DNA of 64,000 bases, from the NCBI GenBank assembly GCA_910584005.1, contig CAJTXR010000004.1:90914-154913 (forward strand), read 5' to 3'. This document shows positions 8,954 to 14,730 of the stretch, piece by piece (within the stretch, counting starts at the first letter, position 1; the number at the start of each line of letters is the position of its first letter). This DNA comes from an uncultured Anaeroplasmataceae bacterium (GTDB lineage: Bacteria; Bacillota_I; Bacilli_A; Acholeplasmatales; Anaeroplasmataceae). Under the pieces are notes generated by a model, which ran no database searches, was not told where the DNA came from, and was given only the letters and a program-made list of their open reading frames with translations. Made by a program: the position numbers and the translations under genes.

Positions 8954-8987
8954 TTTTTCGAAATAAAATCGAAATTATTTCGAGAAA
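8954..8987. promoter_or_regulatory. Palindromic operator candidate between lacI-type gene and malQ
   Basis: Perfect arms TCGAAATAA (8958-8966) and TTATTTCGA (8975-8983) flank AATCGAAA, and the symmetry extends imperfectly outward. Another TTTCGA copy lies at 9008-9013. It sits directly upstream of the regulator's -35 box and about 45 bases upstream of the malQ -35. Confidence 0.5.
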
Positions 8988-9030
8988 AACTGAATTGTTT
9001 TGAAAAATTTCGATTTTAAATAAAAAACAC

Positions 9031-9059
9031 TTGCAATCTTTAAGAAAACGCTTTACAAT
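9031..9059 (+). promoter_or_regulatory. malQ promoter with embedded cre/LacI-like site
   Basis: TTGCAA (9031-9036), 17-base spacer, TACAAT (9054-9059). The spacer and -10 contain AGAAAACGCTTTAC (9043-9056), which shares the CG-centred core of LacI/CcpA-type operators but misses three outer consensus bases. Confidence 0.55.
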
Positions 9060-9106
9060 AAAATAGGATTATACGATAAAAAGTGAATAAAAGGAGAAAA
9101 ACTAGT

Positions 9107-10600
9107 ATGAAAAGAAATGCTGGAATCCTTTTGCATATAACCTCACTTCCTTCAAAAAATGGTGTAGGAACAATGGGAACAGAAGCATATGAATTTATTG
9201 ACTGGATGGAGAAGGCACATTTGAAAATATGGCAGGTATTGCCTCTTGTGCCAACCAATTATGGTGATTCCCCGTATCAGTCTGTATCTTCTACTGCTTT
9301 AAACTATTATTTGATTGATTTTGAGATTTTGCATAAAAAGGGATTATTAAAGAAAAAACAATATGAAAGTCGTTGTTTTGGTCATTATGAACAAAAGGTT
9401 GATTTCAGTTTGCTTTTTAAAGAGAAAGTAGAAGTTTTGAAATTGGCATTTGAGAAGTTTGATATAACTGATCCTCAATTTGTTGAATTTGAACAGCAAG
9501 GTAATTTTAGAGATTTTGCATTATTTATGACGATTAAAGCAAAGCACGAGTATAAGGCTTGGAATTTATGGCAACCAGAATATCAAAATTATTCTGTAGA
9601 ATTAGAAGAAAAAATTTTGGCAGAAGAAAAGTTTGATTATTTATTTTGGATATGGACTCAATATGAGTTCTTAGCCGAATGGGAAGAACTTCATCAATAT
9701 GCCAAAAATAAAGGGATTCAAATTATGGGAGATATGCCTTTATATGTGGCATATGATAGTGTTGAGGTTTGGAAGCATCCAGAATTATTTATTTTAACGA
9801 ATGACAAGAAACCAAAACTTGTTGCGGGATGCCCTCCAGATGCTTTTACTGCAGATGGGCAGCTATGGGGAAACCCAATTTATGATTGGGATTATATGCA
9901 AAAACAAAACTATTCATGGTGGAATGATCGGATTGCTAAAGCATTTGAATTATATGATATTCTTAGGATCGATCATTTTAGAGGCTTTAGTCAGTATTAT
10001 GCAATTCCTGCGGATCATGATAATGCGAGAAATGGAACATGGCAAGATGGGCCTAAGTTTGAGTTATTCAAAGATAAACTGGATATGAAAATTGTCGCAG
10101 AGGATCTAGGATTTATTGATGAGGGTGTAAGACAATTAATGAAGCAAACCAATTATCCAGGGATGAAAATATTAGAGTTTGCCTTTGATGGATCAAAAGA
10201 TAATGAACATAAACCATCAAATTATCAAGAAAATTGCTTAGTATATACAGGTACTCATGATAATATGCCAATTTATCAATATATATTAGATTTAGACCCA
10301 AATGCTTTAAATACATTCTTATTAGATTTACAAGAGGAATGTAAAAGTTTAAAGGTGACATATAATGATAAAAGTTATGAAGATATTACCAATACAGTTG
10401 TAGAGCTTGCTTTTGCATCTAAAGCAAATACTTGTATTATACCAATTCAGGATTTATTATGTCAGGATGGAACAACTCGTATGAATTTACCATCAACAGT
10501 TTCTACAAAGAATTGGAGTTATCGTGTTAGAAAAGAAGACATCTCTGAAAAATTAGCAGAACGTATAAAGGATTATATTGGAAGATATAATCGAGGATAA
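9107..10600 (+). CDS. malQ: 4-alpha-glucanotransferase (amylomaltase)
   Basis: MalQ transfers glucan segments between maltodextrins in the cytoplasm and releases glucose. It is a GH77 enzyme. The start at ATG 9107 has AAGGAG 10 bases upstream and gives MKRNAGILLHITSLPS, the usual beginning; an in-frame GTG at 9083 lies before the binding site. Catalytic regions are visible: RIDHFRGF with the nucleophile Asp near residue 289, AEDLGFID near 331 with the acid/base Glu, and YTGTHDN near 383. The 497-residue length is typical. It is divergent from the LacI-type regulator and completes intracellular use of the maltodextrins imported by the downstream operon. Confidence 0.96.
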   Translation: MKRNAGILLHITSLPSKNGVGTMGTEAYEFIDWMEKAHLKIWQVLPLVPTNYGDSPYQSVSSTALNYYLIDFEILHKKGLLKKKQYESRCFGHYEQKVDFSLLFKEKVEVLKLAFEKFDITDPQFVEFEQQGNFRDFALFMTIKAKHEYKAWNLWQPEYQNYSVELEEKILAEEKFDYLFWIWTQYEFLAEWEELHQYAKNKGIQIMGDMPLYVAYDSVEVWKHPELFILTNDKKPKLVAGCPPDAFTADGQLWGNPIYDWDYMQKQNYSWWNDRIAKAFELYDILRIDHFRGFSQYYAIPADHDNARNGTWQDGPKFELFKDKLDMKIVAEDLGFIDEGVRQLMKQTNYPGMKILEFAFDGSKDNEHKPSNYQENCLVYTGTHDNMPIYQYILDLDPNALNTFLLDLQEECKSLKVTYNDKSYEDITNTVVELAFASKANTCIIPIQDLLCQDGTTRMNLPSTVSTKNWSYRVRKEDISEKLAERIKDYIGRYNRG

Positions 10601-10613
10601 AAGGAATTATAAT

Positions 10614-10640
10614 CCAAGTTGTATTTTAAAAACTTGGTTT
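10614..10640 (+). terminator. Hairpin after malQ
   Basis: CCAAGTT (10614-10620) pairs with AACTTGG (10631-10637), followed by TTTATAT. A weak terminator. Confidence 0.5.
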
Positions 10641-10677
10641 ATATATAAGGATGTTTTCTCCTTCTTTATTTTAAATA

Positions 10678-10720
10678 GGATTCTCATCAACTCTTGATGA
10701 GAATCCCCCTCTTTCTTTCT
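10678..10720 (+). terminator. Strong 13-bp hairpin before the HAD gene
   Basis: Thirteen perfect pairs (10678-10690 with 10694-10706) around a 3-base loop, followed by a pyrimidine-rich CCCCTCTTTCTTTCTT rather than a pure T-run. Probably a terminator for malQ, though an operator or processing signal is possible. Confidence 0.55.
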
Positions 10721-10748
10721 TAAAAAATAAAACTTAATTTGGTGGAAT

Positions 10749-11426
10749 ATGATAGAAAAAAATATAATGTTTGACTTATATGGTACATTAATTGATATTC
10801 ATACAGATGAAGAAAGTATAAGGTTTTGGAATCGGTTGATTAAAAAAATAAAACCATCAGTGCCATATACGGCAGCAGAGCTTAAGAAAAAATATTTAAT
10901 AAAATGTAAAGATTTAGAAAAAGAAAAGGAAGAAATTAATATTCTTGATGTATTTATGGATATTTTTGATGTTGATAAGGAGAAAGCAAGAACGATAGCG
11001 GTTGAATTTAGAAGGTTGTCCACAAAATACATTCGGTTATATAAGGGCGTTCGGAAGTTATTAAAAAAAGTATCAAGAGAAGGGTATCAATTATTTATAT
11101 TATCTAATGCTCAGGAATCTTTTACTTTACCTGAATTGAAAAAATTAAAAATTGATTCATATTTTAATGGAATTGCTATTTCCTCAGATTATGGTGTGAA
11201 AAAGCCAAATAGAGAGTTTTATAAAAGAGCAATGCAGAATTTTAAGATAGAAACTGCAGTGATGATTGGAAATGATTTAGAGTGTGATATCCTTCCCGCT
11301 CAAGCGATTGGACTAAAAACAATTTTTATTGAATCTAATCTCACACCAATAAACAATGAAGTAGATAAAATAAAAGGATTTAAAAATTCAGTGCTTTATG
11401 AAAAAATCATAGAGTTGACAATATGA
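10749..11426 (+). CDS. HAD-superfamily hydrolase (YjjG-like phosphatase)
   Basis: A 225-residue cytosolic phosphatase of the haloacid dehalogenase superfamily. Motif I is FDLYGTLID (residues about 8-16, with Asp nucleophile), motif II LSNA, motif III the Lys of KKPNREFY, and motif IV IGNDLECDI. The helical cap between motifs I and II fits subfamily I-A. The sugar-phosphate or nucleotide substrate cannot be told from sequence. Its position between malQ and the maltodextrin transporter hints at sugar-phosphate metabolism (a beta-phosphoglucomutase-like role is possible), but it has its own terminator and the expected LFDLDG start is absent. Confidence 0.85.
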   Translation: MIEKNIMFDLYGTLIDIHTDEESIRFWNRLIKKIKPSVPYTAAELKKKYLIKCKDLEKEKEEINILDVFMDIFDVDKEKARTIAVEFRRLSTKYIRLYKGVRKLLKKVSREGYQLFILSNAQESFTLPELKKLKIDSYFNGIAISSDYGVKKPNREFYKRAMQNFKIETAVMIGNDLECDILPAQAIGLKTIFIESNLTPINNEVDKIKGFKNSVLYEKIIELTI

Positions 11427-11450
11427 AAAAAGAAATTGACGAAGAAAAGT

Positions 11451-11480
11451 AAAACAAATGAGGATTTGTTTTCATTTTTG
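11451..11480 (+). terminator. Terminator after the HAD gene
   Basis: AAAACAAAT (11451-11459) pairs with ATTTGTTTT (11464-11472) around GAGG, then CATTTTTG. Confidence 0.75.
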
Positions 11481-11496
11481 TTCGTATTTCTTTAAC

Positions 11497-11526
11497 TTGA
11501 CAATATACATGGGGGGGGGGTATAAT
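11497..11526 (+). promoter_or_regulatory. Maltodextrin operon promoter with a 10-G tract in the spacer
   Basis: Perfect -35 TTGACA (11497-11502) and perfect -10 TATAAT (11521-11526) are separated by 18 bases, the last ten of which (11511-11520) are all G. Loss of one G would give the optimal 17-base spacing. In such AT-rich DNA the tract is strikingly out of place and suggests slipped-strand phase variation of the operon. Confidence 0.8.
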
Positions 11527-11538
11527 TAACTTACCTAA

Positions 11539-11552
11539 TGAAACCGCATTCA
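11539..11552 (+). promoter_or_regulatory. LacI/CcpA-type operator downstream of the operon promoter
   Basis: TGAAACCGCATTCA fits the cre/MalR consensus TGWNANCGNTNWCA at all but one fixed position. It begins 13 bases after the -10 box, placed to block elongation or initiation. Confidence 0.6.
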
Positions 11553-11568
11553 TAAGAAAATATGAATG
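11547..11568 (+). other. Leader hairpin in the maltodextrin operon mRNA
   Basis: CATTCATA (11547-11554) pairs with TATGAATG (11561-11568) around AGAAAA. It overlaps the operator-like site and could be an extended operator or a 5' stabilising hairpin. Confidence 0.4.
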
Positions 11569-11614
11569 AGAACTTTAAAAAATAGAATATAAAGTTGAAG
11601 GAGGAGAGCATCAA

Positions 11615-12724
11615 ATGAGCGAAGAAATTCAACAGCTAGATGATGCATCATATGTTTCTTTGAAGCATATTGATAAGATCTACGACAACAATGTTCAGGC
11701 AGTATTTGACTTTAACTTAGATGTAAGGAAGCATGAATTTATTGTTTTTGTAGGTCCATCTGGGTGTGGTAAATCAACCACATTACGAATGATTGCAGGC
11801 TTAGAGGAGATTACAAAAGGTGAATTGTATATTGACCATGAGCTTTGCAATGACAAAACGCCAAAGGATAGAGATATAGCAATGGTATTCCAAAGCTATG
11901 CCCTTTATCCACATATGTCTGTTTATGATAATATGGCTTTTGGTTTAAAATTGAAAAGAATGCCAAAATATGAAATTGATAAACGAGTTCATGAGGCGGC
12001 AAGAATACTTCAAATTGAAGAATACTTAGATCGTAAACCAAAGGCATTATCTGGAGGACAAAGACAGAGGGTTGCTTTAGGTAGAGCAATTGTTCGAAAT
12101 GCAAAAGTGTTTTTAATGGACGAGCCTTTATCTAATCTAGATGCAAAACTTCGTGTTCAAATGAGAAGTGAAATCATTAAATTACACGAGGCATTAGGGG
12201 CAACAACGATTTATGTAACCCACGATCAAACAGAAGCAATGACAATGGCTTCTAGAATTGTTGTTATGAAAGCTGGTAGAATTCAACAAATTGGTTCACC
12301 AATTGAAATTTACAACAATCCTGCAAATATGTTTGTCGCAGGATTCATTGGTTCACCTGCAATGAATTTTATGAAGGTTGATTTTAATTCTGAAACAGGA
12401 GTTGCAACCTGCTTGGATGGTCGTACAATTACAATTCCTAAGAAATTGTATGAAGGAAAGACTATTCCAGAAAAAGTAATTTTAGGTATTCGTCCTGAGG
12501 ATTTTATTCCAACAGACACGCTTACTAAAACTGGTTATGAAATTACAGTTAATGTTGCTGAATTATTAGGAAATGAATACTATATTCATACTGATTTCGG
12601 CAATATGGATTTAATTGTTAAATTTCCAGCCAATCGTTTGATTTCTGCAAGAGAAAAATTAAATGTAGAAATCAAATTAGAAAAAATCCATTTCTTTGAT
12701 CCAGAAACAGAAATGGTAATTTAA
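11615..12724 (+). CDS. Maltodextrin ABC transporter ATPase (MalK/MsmX type)
   Basis: This 369-residue ABC ATPase powers sugar import from the cytoplasmic face. Walker A GPSGCGKST is near residue 48, the Q-loop in VFQSYALYPHMSVYDNM, the signature LSGGQRQR near 145, Walker B VFLMDEPLSNLD, and the switch His in YVTHDQ. The C-terminal 130 residues form the regulatory beta-domain of the MalK/UgpC/MsmX family. It is the first gene of the operon, with a strong AAGGAGGAGA site. The ATPase shares one operon with its binding protein and two permeases, which supports a dedicated MalK role, though MsmX-type ATPases often serve several transporters. Confidence 0.95.
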   Translation: MSEEIQQLDDASYVSLKHIDKIYDNNVQAVFDFNLDVRKHEFIVFVGPSGCGKSTTLRMIAGLEEITKGELYIDHELCNDKTPKDRDIAMVFQSYALYPHMSVYDNMAFGLKLKRMPKYEIDKRVHEAARILQIEEYLDRKPKALSGGQRQRVALGRAIVRNAKVFLMDEPLSNLDAKLRVQMRSEIIKLHEALGATTIYVTHDQTEAMTMASRIVVMKAGRIQQIGSPIEIYNNPANMFVAGFIGSPAMNFMKVDFNSETGVATCLDGRTITIPKKLYEGKTIPEKVILGIRPEDFIPTDTLTKTGYEITVNVAELLGNEYYIHTDFGNMDLIVKFPANRLISAREKLNVEIKLEKIHFFDPETEMVI

Positions 12725-12748
12725 AAAGAGAAATGAGGAAAAGAAAAA

Positions 12749-13360
12749 ATGAAAAAATTATTTGCATTACCTTTAGCTGCATTAGCAGTTTTAGGGTTGG
12801 CTTCTTGCGGGGATAAGACTCCTAAGGATCCAACAGATGATTTTGATCAAAATCAAAATCAAATTAAACCAGATATTCAAGTTTTTATTGTAGGTTCTCA
12901 CTGGAATAGTTGGACACCTGACTATGATAAGATTTCTAAAGCTGATCCTAGTTGTTTATTTACGCTTGATACAAATTCATCTGGTCTTAATACTAAGTAT
13001 ACATATACCGCAACAGTTACTCAAGAAATGATTGATGTTTGGTGTGGTTGGAAATTTGTTTCAACTTCAGGATGGAATACTCAATGGGGTATGGAAGATG
13101 TTGATTTCTCTAAGTGTAATAAAGACTTTTTAGAAAAAATTGTTGGCGATAAAAATAATGATGGAAAATTTGATGTAGAAGATAAATATGCTGGATTCCA
13201 AAAAGGTACAAGCGATAGAAGCAATATTGAAGCTACAGTACCTGGTACTTTTGTAATTGAGTATTATCCATATAATTTTACATCTGAAACTAAGACAACA
13301 GCAAATGGAGATATCTCTTATACATGTAAATTTGCAGTACAGTTTACACCTGCTGCTTAA
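12749..13360 (+). CDS. Surface lipoprotein, possibly starch-binding
   Basis: A 203-residue lipoprotein with a type II signal peptide ending in LASC (lipid-modified Cys at residue 20). An acidic linker (KDPTDDFDQNQNQ) leads to a compact domain beginning IQVFIVGSHWNSWTPDY. This opening strand with Trp residues is reminiscent of the small beta-sandwich modules of starch-binding proteins such as SusE/SusF or CBM families, and further exposed Trp residues (WCGWKF, GWNTQWG) could stack on sugar. The assignment to starch binding is inference from these aromatics and from its place between the transporter ATPase and binding protein. It contains a possible Ca-binding DKNNDGKFDVED segment. Confidence 0.6.
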   Translation: MKKLFALPLAALAVLGLASCGDKTPKDPTDDFDQNQNQIKPDIQVFIVGSHWNSWTPDYDKISKADPSCLFTLDTNSSGLNTKYTYTATVTQEMIDVWCGWKFVSTSGWNTQWGMEDVDFSKCNKDFLEKIVGDKNNDGKFDVEDKYAGFQKGTSDRSNIEATVPGTFVIEYYPYNFTSETKTTANGDISYTCKFAVQFTPAA

Positions 13361-13395
13361 TTTAAAAAATAAAAATTTGAAAGGAAAAGAAAAAA

Positions 13396-14655
13396 ATGAA
13401 AAAATTAATGGCATTACCTTTAGCTGCATTAGCAGTTTTAGGATTAGCTTCTTGTGGTGAAAAAGAAGTTGAAACAGATAAAACAAAAATCAATATTTGG
13501 GCAACAGCTGCAGAAGAAGCTGTTATTAAGGCAGTTGTAGATGAGTACAATGGTAAGCATGAAAAGAAATTCGAGTATGAATTTACTGCAATTTCTGAAG
13601 CAGACTGCGGTACTACTTTAGCAAATGACCCTACAGTAAATGGAGCTCCTGCATTATTCTTATGTGCAGATGACCATATTAGTACTTTACAATCTAAAAA
13701 CATTGTTGCAGAAATTAAAAATGAACGTAAAGAGAAAATTGTTAAGAATATGACTGAAGCTGCAGTATTAGGAGCAACTTTAGAAGATAAAATATATGGA
13801 TATCCAGTTACTGCTGATAATGGATATTTCTTATGGTATAACAAATCTAAATTAACTTCTGATGATGTTAAATCTTTAGAAACTATTTTACAAAAAGCCA
13901 AAGCTCAAGGAAAAACATTCTTAATGAATGTTGCAGATGGTTGGTATGCAAACTCATTCATTATGTCCCCTCAAGCATGTGGTGTTGAATCTTTATATTG
14001 GCAAAAAGAAGAAACAGGAAATTCATATGTTACAACATGGGATAATGAAGTTGGTGTAAAAGTTTCTGAATATATTGCTAGTTTACTTACTCCTGCTTAC
14101 GCTGATGGTACATTCATGATGGGTAGCAACGAAGTAATTCAAGCTGGTTTTGATGATGGTACAATGATTGCTGCTGTATCTGGTACTTGGATGGAACCAG
14201 GTTTAAAGAATTCTATTGGTGATGATTTAGGTGCTGTAAAACTTCCTGAATTCCATATTGATGGTAAGGCATATCAAATGTCATCTTTCAATGGTTCTAA
14301 AGTATATTGTATTAACAAAACTAGACCTGTTGCAGAACAAGTTACTGCTGCTGAATTAGCTGAATTATTAGTTTCTAAGGAAGGTCAATTAAAGAGATTT
14401 GAACTTAGATCTGCTTTACCTTGTAATAAGGATGCAATTAAAGATAAGAGATATACAGAAAAAGTAACTATTGGTGGAGCTGCTTTAGTTGAGCAAACTG
14501 CATTCTCTTGTGTTCAAGCTAAGACTGCTGAATCTAGATATTGGGATATCGGTAAAGCAATTGGTCAAGCATATGTTGACAGTTTACTTGGTGACTACAA
14601 GAACTGGACAGAATTCTTAAAAGGTAAAATGGATGTATTAAGAAAAGCTGCTTAA
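13396..14655 (+). CDS. Maltodextrin-binding lipoprotein (family 1 solute-binding protein)
   Basis: A 419-residue extracellular binding protein anchored by a lipid at the Cys of LASC (residue 20). After the signal it starts INIWATAAEEAVIKAVVDEYN, the usual beginning of MalE-type proteins, and has GYPVTADNGYFLWYNKS in the hinge region. It would capture maltodextrins and deliver them to the two permeases downstream. The signal-peptide coding stretch is almost identical at the DNA level to that of the lipoprotein gene 35 bases upstream. A 12-bp hairpin follows the gene and may protect its mRNA. Confidence 0.9.
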   Translation: MKKLMALPLAALAVLGLASCGEKEVETDKTKINIWATAAEEAVIKAVVDEYNGKHEKKFEYEFTAISEADCGTTLANDPTVNGAPALFLCADDHISTLQSKNIVAEIKNERKEKIVKNMTEAAVLGATLEDKIYGYPVTADNGYFLWYNKSKLTSDDVKSLETILQKAKAQGKTFLMNVADGWYANSFIMSPQACGVESLYWQKEETGNSYVTTWDNEVGVKVSEYIASLLTPAYADGTFMMGSNEVIQAGFDDGTMIAAVSGTWMEPGLKNSIGDDLGAVKLPEFHIDGKAYQMSSFNGSKVYCINKTRPVAEQVTAAELAELLVSKEGQLKRFELRSALPCNKDAIKDKRYTEKVTIGGAALVEQTAFSCVQAKTAESRYWDIGKAIGQAYVDSLLGDYKNWTEFLKGKMDVLRKAA

Positions 14656-14676
14656 TAGAAATCAAAAATTAAAAAT

Positions 14677-14704
14677 CATAAGGAGGAAACTTTTCCTCCT
14701 TATG
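14677..14704 (+). other. Intercistronic 12-bp hairpin between binding-protein and permease genes
   Basis: CATAAGGAGGAA (14677-14688) pairs with TTCCTCCTTATG (14693-14704) around ACTT. There is no following T-run, so it is more likely an mRNA processing or stabilising element that raises binding-protein output than a full terminator. Partial attenuation is possible. Confidence 0.6.
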
Positions 14705-14730
14705 CATTCATAGAAAAGGAGTTGATTTCA

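Noticed and set aside
13362..13901. 179-residue minus-strand reading frame opposite the maltodextrin-binding protein gene
   Set aside because: It lies entirely antisense to a well-supported gene, is rich in Ser/Ala from mirrored codons, and has no ribosome binding site or family resemblance.
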